Below, one piece after another: positions 44,425 through 56,897 of a stretch of DNA of 64,000 nt. The stretch lies in NCBI GenBank assembly GCA_028673005.1, contig CM054114.1, forward strand, positions 10,137,108 to 10,201,107. The letters are read 5' to 3'. A program made the translations under genes and the position numbers. The DNA comes from Tanypteryx hageni (Eukaryota; Arthropoda; Insecta; Odonata; Petaluridae). Below the pieces are notes generated by a model. That model searched no databases. It saw only the letters and a program-made list of their open reading frames with translations, and was not told the DNA's origin. Position 1 is the stretch's first letter; every line of letters begins with the position of its first letter.

Positions 44425-47280
44425 CTCGTTAATTATATATTTTGAGACGGAGCTTAACAGAAGGTTGATTATAATTTCTATCCACTTAAGAAATCTTGAT
44501 TTTATTTTGCTTAATTATGAAAAAGACCATCATTCAATTTCTCCTAAGAGAGGTAAATATGTTATTTACTCCATAATGAGTCACTCTTTTAGATTCTTTA
44601 TTTTCCTTCTGAGTCATTTATCAATAACTATGAGTAAACATTTCCTTATAAAATGCCAATTTAATTAGATGATGCGTTATAATTATTCCATTTTTGAGCG
44701 TTGTTAATGCAAACTGCAAGTGATATTGCACTATAGATAAAATTGGAGGTAATACATGAGGAATTTATTTCTCATGTTTCGTTTATGTTTGGAATATATT
44801 CCTAAAAATGCTCAGAAGTCGAAGTTTGTGTTCGTAACTATTGGTTTTCGTCGGTGAGATCTTCATTTGAATAATAAAGAACGAAAGCACGACCTTTCTG
44901 TTTATCACTATAATTCCTAATAAGGATTTGTTCTGCGAAGATTACTACCGTTTTTCTAATGTTAGTTTCACAAAAATAAAACTGCTACTTTCATAAATAA
45001 TGTTTGCTGAAAATAAAACTCGCGACGTAACGCTTTCAATGATCAGTGCATTGTTTGTAACTCTTACGGTAGGATGTATTTATACGAACAATAATTGTCC
45101 CTAGAAATACGTTGTTAAGGATTCATGTTGATGATAAGAATATCTGTTACAGTAAACACTGGTCCGAAGAATTTTATTTTTAGGAATGTGTTATTATTGT
45201 GTGACACATTTAAAACTTTATTTTTAAGCTTGGAAAATAACGGTGGAGTAAATTGTATGTGTTTAATACAAAATAATTTTTATTTTAATTAGGTCCTTTG
45301 AGTCACAATATCCATATAGAATTTCTCAGAAATATATGGAGTGTCATTCGGAATGGCTTAGCATTGGAACATTTTGACGCTAAGAAGGGGTTTAAGTCGT
45401 TCATGTTTGTTTTTTCTAGATCATAAACTTTTGTTTTGTGAGAACAGACATTCATTTTCAAATAGGGAATCCGCTGGACCGGCGTTGCATTTAATTTCAA
45501 AAAACTTCACACGGAATCCATATTATAGCAATCCCGTAGTGTTTCTAATATCATCATCGTATGTTTCATCGTGGAGATATTATAGCTTTCTTGTAGTTCC
45601 GTTTCTTACCAGGTTTTTTACGATAAAGAAAGTCATAAGTAATTTTTTATCGTTCTTCATTGGAATTTTTTTGTTGCAATGCAAGGAACATATTCGGAAA
45701 AAATAAGTGTTTTTTCTTAGTCGAAAAATTACTAAGGTTAACGTATGTAAGTTCCTAATGATATAATTTGTCTTACCTCGATAGCTTACGAATGTTGCGC
45801 AATTTAAGTGATATTTGAGTATATTATTGTTGTGTGTTGGAAGAGAGGTTTGTATTAATGTATACATCCAAATGGTCAGTTTTATCTAAGCATGTAATAT
45901 ACGCGTTATAGTCACGCAAGTTTTATATCTCTAAATTCCATTCAATTATCAATCAACTCTTATAGAAAAGTCGATAAATCAGGTATGCCTCAGCTACGAA
46001 GCAGCCGTTATCAGTGGCAATTCCACGATCGTTTATTCTAAACTCGAGCAACGATTACTACTAAGAGATGCTTTTTGTCGAAATTTTTATGGGGATTATT
46101 AAAACGCCTTATTGCTGCGGGAGGTAACTATTCCATTGAGGGAGTGCATATCCAACAGAGTGATCATGGTATGCCTCGAGTGTTTTTGATAATACCTTGC
46201 TATTGACAACTCATGGCAACACCTACTTACTAATAGACGAGAGCTACACCTACTTTGAAGCGAAACCCAATATTCACGTTAACCATTGTAAAGCGGGCCT
46301 TAATTTCCACGTGAATCATTGGTCGTAGGATTGTAAAAAGAAATTGAAGCATATATTTTGCCACATAAATGATGAACTGCTGAACCCTTATCCATCTTAC
46401 GTACACATACCTTTCGTTAATTGTGTTAACATGGTCTAAGTGGCGACGTCCTTGGCGTGCATTCCGTCTTATTTCTTGCTCTGGTTATGGAAGTGATGAC
46501 TTCTTAGAATATATTATTGGGAAGTTAAACTACTTATACCATAGGGAAATGAATCTTAGTGCGTTGCCTAAATTCTTCCACTACGGCAAGCTGGATATCC
46601 GTCGACATCGTTGTTATCTATAAATAGAAACAATAACATTAGTTTTTATTTCTTAATCTGTTGCAGAAACTTAACTCGTGCATAATGCGAAAAGTTTTAT
46701 AAATGATAAACAAATTCGTATCTCGTGTAATCCTTAATATTTTCGTCATTGAAATTTGCTTTTGGCAACATATCAAATATTTATTTTTAACTCAAGCAAA
46801 GATTATTGACTTGAAAATATGTGATTTCATCATTAATAAACACTGTATCACAAATTTTTATTTGAGTTGGGGCCCTAAAGCAAGGAAATTATAGGCAAAG
46901 AAATCACACATGCAAGAGTCATTCATCTTAGCTTATCTTCCTAAGACAATAAGGAACATTTTTATTACTCCTTAGTCATCGGCTTTTATGAGATTTGCCA
47001 TTACTCTGCTAATTGCCATTATGTATGCCATCGATTAATGCTATAATTTTTTTGAGCTATAATAGTAATAGGAATGAATATTTTCATTGTCCACGGGAAA
47101 TTTTTGAATAGAGGAAGGTAATAAATAAATGTCCTTATAGATTGTTATTTAGAGTGCAGAAAGTCTTGAGTAAAATAACAAAAATTCCATGTTTTACAAT
47201 TATACAGGATAGGCTTTAGTACAGCTGTGAATTTTTGTTTGACATCAACAGTAGTTTGATATTTATTATTGTGTGGGTTC
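44425..47280. other. AT-rich DNA, mostly nothing recognised
   Basis: No gene. 45985-46035 resembles Repeat D on the minus strand (AGCAGCCGTTATCAGTGGCA on plus). The frames at 45303-45867 overlap on both strands and have no motif. Confidence 0.45.
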
Positions 47281-47284
47281 ATCA

Positions 47285-47624
47285 TTTATGCCATTGGTGA
47301 GGAGCCTACTGCCTGCAGGTCGCATGCGGCCCTCGAGAGGGTTTTATGCTGCCCGAAATGCAATGATCAAAAAAAGATTTAACACAAATTCATATCACAT
47401 GCATTCAAATTACGACAATAAAACATTTGATATTTAAATGTTAACCCTAAAAATTTTATTTAGTCTTGAATTTCACTGATATGATACCTCAGAATCTCTA
47501 GTCCGATTTAAAGCATAATCTGGCCCACAGAAGCATTGACAATTTGCAATGTGGCCCGCCGAGAAATTCGCAACCACCAATGCGGCTCGCCACGCAGAAA
47601 ATGTTGCCCATCACTGATTTATTC
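47285..47624 (+). mobile_element. hAT MITE, 324 bp (47293-47616), with target duplication
   Basis: The left end is CATTGGTGAGGAGCC; the right end, read inward, is CAGTGATGGGCAACATTTTC. Flanks ATTTATGC (47285-47292) and ATTTATTC (47617-47624) match at 7 of 8. The interior aligns with the MITE at 56552-56889: shared CAAATTCATA, AATAAAAC(A/T)TT, GATTTAAA, ATTGACAA and GGCCCGCC phrases. It is an older, more diverged member of that family. Confidence 0.85.
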
Positions 47625-47629
47625 CATAT

Positions 47630-50225
47630 TGATCGGTGACAAGTATTTTTCGCAATGTAGCAAGTATGCGTTACTCCAAAGAATTATGTCTGTATCATCA
47701 GTTTAACTAGTATTGTGAGAGACAATAAATTATTTGTCGCTCACACTTATTTTGGTAATTTGCGGAATATTGAATCTTGATAGATATAAGAACTCGTAAT
47801 TTCGTTGAAGGTTATCGAATAAAACGGTCGGGTTGAGCAAAACAAAATGACTAACACTTTGTGAAACAAGAAACGTCCAATTCTCTCATCTAAATGTGTA
47901 GGCATTCGTAGGCTGAGTTAAATGGTGACTGCTTCTTCTAATATTACCAAGGCTTGTATCAGAAGTTCATATGAATTAAAGTGGTTCATTTATTTCCTTT
48001 AGATTGGAGAGAGAGTTTTTGGACATTACGTGGAGTTCGGAAAGTTTTAGCGAAATAAAAAAGTTTGACTTGGAAATTACTTGAAAATAGATAGGGCGGA
48101 AATTTTCCAGAAAGTAATGAACATCGGGCATAGAATGTATTCCTCTGAGGAATTCATACACTTGCATAGCGTGAAAATATAGTTCGTTTAGGATAGCAGT
48201 AATAGAAACTTATTATAGCAAATAATGATTATATAGAGTATAGAGTCTCCTTTTTCCTCGTCATGAGATAAGAACATGTTTAACCTCCTCCAATACTTTT
48301 TTATCCTAAAATATTTCAGGTTTTTATCTTTCCATTTCATATTGTTTACCGATTTTCCCTCACTGCAGAGCACTTCCCCTTTTTTCTTGTATAGCTTAAT
48401 TTCTGTATCGCCTGCAATAGATTCACATCTGCGTAATTTCTCAAGAGTCTTGATTCTCTGGCTTCTACAACACTGCCTTCCATTCCAGAGGTTTTATCAG
48501 CTTCTTTGGAATTTTTTATGTTTTTCGTGATTTAATAAGAATCCTACTCGATGATTTAGTTAATATGTACATTCTCTATCTAATTCGCAAATAAGATCTA
48601 TCATTCCCAGTTCAAATTTTTCTTTCCTTTTCCCCTCTGTTTATCTTTGATACATAGCGAAGATTTAATTCGTATTTTATTTTAATAATGTTCGAAAGCT
48701 ATAAAAGTACATTTGAAGCAAATATGACCTGTTAGATTGGGCTGTAGGCCCTCCCATACCACATGCTATGCTATGTAAACTATGAGATGTTGTGTGTTTT
48801 TGACCGTAAATCCAGCAAGTTGACTGAAGATCTTCTGGTACATAAAACTGGATGGTCTCTGGAATTTTCTTGCAATGCAACCTCCGTTCAATTTAAAATT
48901 TATGTTGCGAATATAACGCGACCACAAGATTTTGGAGTAATTTTTATTGAAATACTGTAAACGCAGAAAAATCAGAAGCTTGTACTATATTGCGGCAATG
49001 TATACACAGTTTCATAATAATACGTCAACATCAGGTGGACAATCTAGAAAAAGCCTAACATATGAATATTCAAATCCAACCTCCTCCAATTTGGACGTAG
49101 AACTTTTCAGCTTCCATTCTTATTAAAATCACTTTTCCAGAATATGACGCGAGTTAATTTTCAAAAGCAATTTTAGGATAAAAACACTGCGTTATATTCG
49201 GGCAAATACGACACTTATGATATTAAGATATGGTGTTGTTCTGCTACGTTAACTTAGTCGTTCTGTGAGAAGGATATTCTTATTTATATCCTGTTATACG
49301 TAGATTATGTACAAGGAAATAGCTTTTTGAACTTTTCTATTTGTATTCGAATGGATGCTTCACTTATAAAAGTCATCTAACATTAGATTATTTCCACAAA
49401 TAATAATCGAAACAATTTTATCTTAGTAAGGATCAAGATCATCGTTATTTATGATATAATTAGCATAGATTTTTGGAATTACCATAAAAACCAGTCTGTT
49501 AGTAAATAAATATTTATAAATATCGACTTATTGTTAGGTTTTTTTATATCCTAACACTTTAAATGTCATCTTATTCTAATCTATTATCTGTTACTAGAAT
49601 TTTGGCCTGTCACTATGATGGGAACAAAAATGATGTTATTATTGAATTTTATGAACTCAATCTTATTGTTATTCGATTCAATTTTAAATGCTGTAATCAC
49701 TCATTTATTTTCCGAGAGAAAATACATCAATCAAATGTACAAAAGGTTTTTTAGGGTCTGTTTCCTTTCGTTGCTACAACAAATAGCATAAATAAATCCT
49801 ACATTCCTTCAAAAGGAAAGAAAATTTATATCATAACTGCTAAATTCTGGCGAGTAAATATGTTTAATTTGCCTTTATGCACACATAGGTTTCTATGGTT
49901 TATTATTTTATTTAGTTTTGGAATTCCACGGAGTTTCGGCTTTGTTCATTAACTTTGAAAATATTTTTTATAAGAATATATTATTTAATATTAAAATTTC
50001 TTTGCTTAAGATACATATTTAGTTCCAATTTAGGCAAAATGTGATTACTTAAGACATTTTATTCTGTTACAAAATTCACATTTGAATAAATGCAATATAA
50101 CAATAATAAAAGACTACTTCTGTCCCTTTTTCCCTTTGTCCCTCTGTGGCTCCCTCTATCACGCTATAAAAATAAAAATAACTCGATAATGGAACAAGAT
50201 TCATTTTTTATATTTGGCAGGAATA
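47630..50225. other. AT-rich DNA, nothing recognised
   Basis: About 2.6 kb without supported features. Confidence 0.5.
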
Positions 50226-50229
50226 ATCA

Positions 50230-50640
50230 ATGTACATATTACAAGATGTTGACGAAAAGAAATCTCGAAAAAAGTCCTAGGTTCGACTCCAAGGTAGGCA
50301 TTTCCAATATCCATACGATAATAAGTAAAAATCGACTTTTTGACTTGCAGGCTTTTATTCTTTTTGAGATATATATTAGAAAAAAATAACCTATCATCTT
50401 TGAAACTATCTCATTTTAAAGAAAAAACTATGAAAATTTTTATTCTGTTCATTTTTTGCCGCCTACAATTCGAAATTTCTCATGTGAAACATTTAATTCA
50501 CATATTTTGGGGAAATATTGGCATTTAATTAGGATGTTGCCTTGCCAACCAATTACATTGTTAAGCTCGAAATCCTATTGTTATCTCAATCCTTATGGGT
50601 AAAAGCGTGCTTTGAATGCGCTTACAATTACTACGACAGA
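50230..50640 (+). repeat. Family B repeat, copy 4
   Basis: Carries CTAGGTTCGACTCCAAGGTA (50278-50297; B-box-like), GACTT(G/A)CAGGCTTTTATTCT, ATCATCTTTGAAACT, a GATGTTGCCTTGCCAACCAA block and TTATGGGTAAAAGCGTGC, in the same order as copy 1. It is followed directly by a GA microsatellite, as copy 1 is. Confidence 0.78.
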
Positions 50641-50663
50641 GAGAGAGAGAGAAGGAGAGAGAA
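50637..50663 (+). repeat. (GA)n tail after Family B copy 4
   Basis: GACAGAGAGAGAGAGAGAAG followed by GAGAGAGAAA, at the same position relative to the repeat as the GA tract after copy 1. Confidence 0.9.
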
Positions 50664-51239
50664 ATTTTCATAGCAACCAATGTAAACAACATTCGTTACG
50701 TTGTTTACGAGAAGGAATACATTTGAATGAAGAACGTTAATCATTCGCATATTAAAATTAGGTAGTTAGAATCGTCTTAAGAGTTAGAGACTTGAAACAA
50801 CAAGCGCCTAAAAGAATGAAAGTTTGTTTTCTTGGCATCCATAGAAAGCCAAGATATATTTATTTGTTCATTTTTTATTTCACAAAAAACTTTCCCGTTG
50901 AATTTCAACGGACATCTCCAGAGTGGATATTAATAGTTGATTAAGGGAATGTATTCAAAATTGCTTTTGGATTAATATTATCATATATTACTAAACGTAA
51001 AACTTAGAATAAAATTTGATTTGATTTCTATCCGAAAAATAAAAAATATAAAGATCAGGTCTTGAAGCAGAAAAGCGTGATAAATAGTAACATACTGGCT
51101 CTTTAGCATAAGAGAAATCGTTCGCGTCTTAATTTAAAGAGTAATATTTCGACTTTTTCTGTAATGTATATCGTAAATACTTATTTATCGACTTTCAGCA
51201 AATTAACGAGAAGGTTTAAAATTTAATAGAACGCGGTTT

Positions 51240-51313
51240 AGAATTAAAAATAACTTTGTTAATTCCTAAAATACTGTAGTATTGCAGGAATATACAAAGT
51301 TATTTTTAATTCT
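51240..51313. repeat. Long hairpin, 74 bp
   Basis: AGAATTAAAAATAACTTTGT (51240 on) pairs with ACAAAGTTATTTTTAATTCT (ending 51313). The stem continues through AATTCCT/AGGAATA and closes with AATACTGTAGTATT, itself a palindrome. It could be a tiny foldback MITE or, less likely, a small-RNA precursor. Confidence 0.8.
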
Positions 51314-51319
51314 TAATAA

Positions 51320-52170
51320 TGAATTTCTTCAAAGTAACTGACGAAACAAGTGACTATAATGCGGTTATTCTATGATTGAAAACTAATTTTCTAAATCTAC
51401 GGGCTTGGTATTTATCAACAATTTCTTGATCTATATTAATAGGTATTATTTTTGACGTTCGCATTACTCACCGTGCATGCTGTCTCGTTTTATTTCATTG
51501 TTGCATACGGATTGCCTAAAGAGAATTAGGTACTGTCGTTTGTTAATAGAATTCACTAAATATAGCAAAACCTTCTAATTACCTTGAAAACTTATAAAAA
51601 ACTGAAACATTAAAATTTTATAATCTGTTACCGAATTATAGGCGGTTTTACTAGCTCTCCATTTCATTAATACACGGATAAATAATATTTCAATATTGAA
51701 TAAAAATAATAGAGATGCAATACTCACGGGAAGCGCAAAAATATTTAAACCTTTAAGAAAAACATGATATAAATGAGAACTCGGAACGGAAGATCCTTGG
51801 ATTTGGGAGTTGGAAAGTGGTTTATAATGTTAAATGGACTTTATAATGAAGGTGGCATCAGAGAAATTATTAATTTATTTTCTCTGTTTTTACGATGACG
51901 TTATGTATCTCTCTTCTGAAATTTTCAATGGGATGTGTCGGCGGAAATGACTATTTGAATTCAGGATATTTTGTTTTTTGAAGTTTTAAAAAAGATTGCA
52001 GAGAAACGAAGAAACAATAACAAATTGAAGGTTTTGGACATGATCCTCCTTTCCTGGTTTCGAATTTGGCTACTTTATTGTTTCTAATTTCGGACATTTT
52101 CCGAATAAATTTTCTTCAAAGATCGCGTAAGAGCTCGGGAGTTTGTCATACTCGTACATGAAATATATTA
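51320..52170. other. AT-rich DNA, nothing recognised
   Basis: No supported feature. If the motif at 52176 is a Helitron end, part of this stretch may be its body. Confidence 0.45.
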
Positions 52171-52175
52171 TATTG

Positions 52176-52204
52176 ACCCGGGCAACGCCGGGTACCTCAA
52201 CTAG
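52176..52204 (+). mobile_element. Possible Helitron 3' end
   Basis: ACCCGGGCAACGCCGGGT forms a perfect 6 bp stem (52176-52181 with 52188-52193) and is followed 11 bases later by CTAG ending at 52204. A GC hairpin shortly before a terminal CTRR is the signature of Helitron 3' ends. The base after CTAG is A rather than the usual T, and no TC start was identified upstream. Confidence 0.45.
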
Positions 52205-52209
52205 AAGTA

Positions 52210-54795
52210 TATAATTCCTCAATCGTCTAAAGTAACCTTTGCTTATATACTAATTTTATATTAAAACGCATTGATGGATTAAGTAGTATACAGCAACGAA
52301 AACAACATGACAAATTAAGGTAATATTCACGTATTTTCTGACAAATATCAAACTTTATAGCAATGGAATATACCTCCAGGTTGGAGGTTATGCAATGAGT
52401 TCATTTGCTCTATAGTATTTATTGTACTTATAAGTATCCAATGGTTATCGGGACAGGATGACTGGCCTGAAACGTGAAGTGTATGATGATAAACTATTCA
52501 CAAAATTATGATAGTGTACAAAATGAAAATATATCCTTGTGTATAATGATATTATAAATGCTTTTACATAAAAAAATATTAACTTAGAAATAACTAAATC
52601 TATAATAGGTACTAATAATTCTATAACTGCATCACAAATGCTAATTTGTGAATAATCTTTAGTTTAAAAATTTAATTATAAAGACATTTATTGACTAAAT
52701 ACGTCTAGAAGGGTGAGGCGTATTACAATTTTGTGGGAATAATTTCTCATAACTTCCCCAAATTCGCAAAACATATGCCACGCGATTTAAAATTTTTCAC
52801 AAAAAAAGTTTCAGTACGACGATCCGACTTCTTGCTTTAGACTGTTTTCAAAGTTTGCATTGGAAGTGAAGAGTAGTTCGAATATTTGCTAAATAGAAAG
52901 TAATCGGATGTAAATATTCGGCTCTAATTGTAATTATTGGTGGAACAAGGAAACATTAAATATACAAGCAAAAAACCAGAAACAGTTAAAAATATGTAAT
53001 AAATAAAGAATAAATTCAATCTTGGCCATAAAATAATATTATAGTATAAAATTCCATGCAAAAATCAGATAAGAGTGACGAAGATGTCTGGCTTAGTAAG
53101 GTGACTAACGCTGATTATCTCATGTGGATTTGACCCGTTTAAGTCTTGCCGTCATAGCTATGCGTGATTTAAAATGTGGATTTACATTTGAATGGGAATT
53201 ATAATCTCTTTATTTTCCTCTCCAATTATTTTTTTATTATTTTGGTACTATAAAACACTTTCGAATGTAGCGTGAGAATCGTGGAAATTATTTGATAAAT
53301 TCGACATCATTGGATATAGTTATATGCGTTTATACATATTGTTTGTATCTATTATTATTTATTTATCTGAATTTAAATGTACGGGTTAAGCTGAATAATA
53401 TAATTTAGTTGAGAAATATAATTCCTTACTTAATTTCCTCTACGCTAGAACTTCTGAGTATAAATTCGCCTTTTTAATTTTTAGATTTGCTAACTTATGG
53501 CGGCAAAGTAAATTTCTTTCCAACGAAGTGGAGTACAAATAAACCATTGGGATTAGACGGGACACTATTCTTACTTTATACCAAGGAAGCCGTCTTCAGT
53601 GAGGATGATTTCGCTAAACTTAAGCATTTTCGCGAATGCAGTGTCACTGTCGCCCATCTGGATAGTTTCCGTCAATAATATAGGTATAATAAATTTATTA
53701 CTGGCAGGGATAATTCTATAAATATACATAAAATAGATAAATCAAATTTATTTTCATTTTATAATAATATAGTTAAAAATGTAATTTATATGATTTTTCA
53801 AAATGTTTTTTGCATAGTAATTCTTGACAACTAATGGCTTTATGATTGACGAAATGTTTTATTATAGAAAAGATAACTGAGTCTCCAGAAAATAGGAAAA
53901 TGTAAAAAAATTACTTTTATGTGATCATAATTTTATTTGGCCTTTTTGGCAATTTTTAATTTGAAGCTATTTCATGCATAAACGTAATCGCGTAGCCATG
54001 GAAAATGAACTTATATATACTATATATATACTTATATATAATTACTGGCTTCACTAAAATATACATAAAGCCATTATATAGCCTAAATTTTAATCTATAA
54101 CATTCAATTCCTACGAAAACAAAGCGATACAAAATAATAGCTGAGGAGTAAAAGATTGCTTCCAATCAAAAATCTCAAATTACAATCAGATCACTATATA
54201 CCTTTGGCATAATCTCCATAATCACAGGGCATAAATAAAATAGTAACCTACTCAAAAAGTCAAAGTCATAACATGATTTTCTGGTGCATAGAGAATGGAC
54301 AGATTTTTCTAGAAAGCATTAGCTTGGTGGTTAACAATTTATTAAGTAAAAATGTATTTTAAAACAAATTTCAGACATCGAATCAGGGTATTGAAAAGCA
54401 AATGTCAAAAAAGACGCAACAAAATTACCGTTTCGAAAAAGATAGCAGATTTTCTTTGAACCTAAAGTTGTAATAATTTGGAGTAATTTCTTCATATGTT
54501 CAAATTAAAAGCTGTCTCATTGCGTAATGCACATTTAAAACATCGAACTCTATGCAATTATCGAATATTGAGAAATATTTTATTAACACATTTTCAGGCA
54601 GCGTAGCTACATAAATAAGTATTCAGAGCAGAAAATTATCCAAAATATACTACATTTTCCTGAATTACACATTTTTTTACAAATATTATAAATTTAATTT
54701 GTTCATACAAAATACCCAATGCATATTACAGTTAAATATTCCGAAACTACAATATTCAAGAAATCCTTTCTAAAGCACTGCAGGAGATTATAAGT
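52210..54795. other. AT-rich DNA, nothing certain
   Basis: No repeat family recognised. A 63-codon + frame at 53487-53678, preceded by a T-rich stretch ending in TTTTTAG (acceptor-like), has slightly protein-like composition, but without a match or downstream continuation I do not call it. Confidence 0.4.
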
Positions 54796-54804
54796 AAAAA
54801 TATA

Positions 54805-54936
54805 ATCATCATCATCATCATGAGGTGTTCTGCCTCAAGGCAGGTCCCTGGCACCAGCGTTGTCTCCACTCATTTCTGTTCCTTGCCATTTCTTTCATTT
54901 CCTGATACCCTCCCCTTTCTTTCAGATCGTCAAACA
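54805..54936 (-). pseudogene. 3' end of an RTE-like non-LTR retrotransposon with (TGA)n tail
   Basis: The minus strand reads uninterrupted F-D-D-L-K-E-R-G-G-Y-Q-E-M-K-E-M-A-R-N-R and then N-E-W-R-Q-R-W, ending in consecutive TGA triplets (54805-54820). This is the extreme C-terminus of a non-LTR retrotransposon protein: these typically end in a W...DDL...A.DR..W.. pattern, and RTE-type elements finish with short trinucleotide tails after the stop codon. Only about 40 codons remain, a strong 5' truncation, and the upstream side abuts the (TA)n tract. Confidence 0.72.
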
Positions 54937-54937
54937 T

Positions 54938-55008
54938 ATATATAATATTATAATATATATTATATATATATATATATTATATATATATTATAATATATAT
55001 AATATTAC
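54938..55008. repeat. Imperfect (TA)n tract with palindromic interruptions
   Basis: About 70 bp of TATA with TTATAA interruptions, next to the truncated end of the RTE-like fragment. Confidence 0.95.
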
Positions 55009-55009
55009 C

Positions 55010-56100
55010 TTAAAAATAATTTAAAAGAGGAAAAAACCATAATGGATTCGACATTTTAGAGAAATCGAAATTATTTTTCCATAAATTCTTGTCTAAAACA
55101 CACAAGAAAAGGACCCAGTCAAGGTTTTGAGTTCGAGGATCCGGAAAAATGCCTCAAAATTCAAATTTTCACATAAAAGTATTAATAAAATACGTAATAT
55201 GAACTCAGCAATAACACAATAAAGTCAGCGAAAGCACATCTCTTAGTTTCGGAGATGGAAGTTCGAGAAAATGCCAAAAATTCTGTTACGCATTTTATCT
55301 AGTGCATCGGATTATTTTTTGGTGAGATCAATTTGTAAAAACCTTAGTTTCCACACCTATGTGATTCAAGTCCCGTGTCTCTATGATTATCATAAGTGAT
55401 TTTAAAATGCTTAGAAAGTTTGCGGTGCAGCGGTGCAGTCATCTCCATGCTATCCTAATGGGAGAAAAAAAATCTCCTGGAATGGAATTTGGGACTTTTG
55501 AATCTGATACAAGCGTAGAAAGTGGATTCCTTACAACATTACGTTGCTTTGGGTCTCGCGATGTCCGAATGCATAGAAAACAATCAGACGGACAAACACT
55601 CTTCGGCCAAATGTAACACGAAAAATATACACTGGTTGTACAGTTTCCAGACTGAACATAGCTATTATCATGGAGAATACTGCATCTTCAGTTATTTGCT
55701 TTCATGTTCATTTTTCAAGAAAAAGACGAAGGAAAAAGTGTTCTTTATCAATGCTATAAATGCACAATTTCTATTTATTAATTCCTTTTTATCGTAATTA
55801 TTGCTACAGAGCTATGAAAATAATGATTTTATATTGTGTAAATATTACTAAGGAAATTTTTGTACTTCCTTTTTTTAAGGACCAGGAAATTAATTAATCG
55901 GAGATACATTATTATCCATGATTATGGTTATGTTCCATCTTGAAACTGAACACCCTAAATATACCATGGTATTGCCCGAAGAGGTCTTACAAATCTTTAT
56001 AATTTCATTAATCTTTTATCAGATTCTTTTATAATTCACTAAATTCTATAATAGATATAACTCAACTGACAAATACACATGATCGTGCGCATACGTTGTT
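55010..56100. other. AT-rich DNA, nothing recognised
   Basis: Overlapping + frames (55383-55797) lack any motif I know. Confidence 0.45.
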
Positions 56101-56381
56101 TTCATGTTTCAGCCTACTTTCCCGAATGGGAATAGGCTTATAGTTTCGTCATTGTGTCTGTCTGTTGCCCCCTATTAACAGTTTAACAAAAGGACCGATT
56201 TTCAAGACAATTGGTGGAAATCTCTTGCTACTGAAGCCAAGCTCCCAAAGATAGTTTTTGTTGCGAAGATTGAAAGTCCCGGGTTCGATTCCAGGAACAA
56301 TTCCCATTTTATTTACATGGGAAATCTACCGGCGTTTTTATCAGTCATTACGAGTGTTGCCATAGCTAGAACTATTAGACG

Positions 56382-56464
56382 TAAAGTACTCCTTTAGCCA
56401 AAAAACTAGGGGAGATTAAAGGACCTTTAATCCCCTCTAGTTTTTTGGCTAAAGGAGTACTTTA
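56382..56464. repeat. 83 bp near-perfect palindrome
   Basis: The arms 56382-56422 and 56424-56464 pair at 39 of 41 positions around a single A at 56423. It begins TAAAGTACTCCTTTAGCC. Neither other Family C copy has it. The surrounding inserted segment is bracketed by near-identical ATAGCTAGAACTATT and ATAGCTACAACTATT. Confidence 0.95.
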
Positions 56465-56543
56465 TATCTAATAATTTGAGCCAAAAGTTACGTGAGCTAT
56501 CAACGATATAGCTACAACTATTGTTGGACTCGGATTTGGTATA

Positions 56544-56897
56544 GCCTAGTACAGCGGTGCCCAAACTACGGCCCGCGGGCCAAATGCGGCCCGCGAAGGG
56601 TTTTTGTTCGGCCCGCGAAGATAAGGCGAAAAATCAATTCGAAAAATTTAACATACAAATTCATAGATTTTTTGAAAATTTTCATAATAAAACTTTAAAT
56701 ATAGAAATGTTAGCCATGAAAACCTTATTTAGACATGATTTTCACTTAATGGCATCTCAAAATATATAGAAATTTTCCGATTTAAACTCTAATCCGGCCC
56801 GCCGAAGAATTGACAACTTCCTATGCGGCCCGCCAAGGAATTCGCAACCATTGATGTGGCCCGCCATTAGAAAAGTTTGGGCACCGCTGGCCTAGTA
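56544..56897 (+). mobile_element. Young hAT MITE, 338 bp (56552-56889), exact ends and target duplication
   Basis: Perfect 15 bp terminal inverted repeats: CAGCGGTGCCCAAAC at 56552 and its complement ending at 56889. GGCCCGC phrases are repeated inside both ends. An exact GCCTAGTA duplication lies at 56544-56551 and 56890-56897. Family C copy 1 shows the empty site (TATAGTCAAGTACATACACG), confirming insertion. The + frames at 56492-56769 are read-through. Confidence 0.95.

Noticed and set aside
53487..53678. 63-codon + frame with acceptor-like TTTTTAG upstream
   Set aside because: Composition is only mildly protein-like and neither similarity nor a linked exon can be seen, so it is mentioned only in the surrounding stretch.
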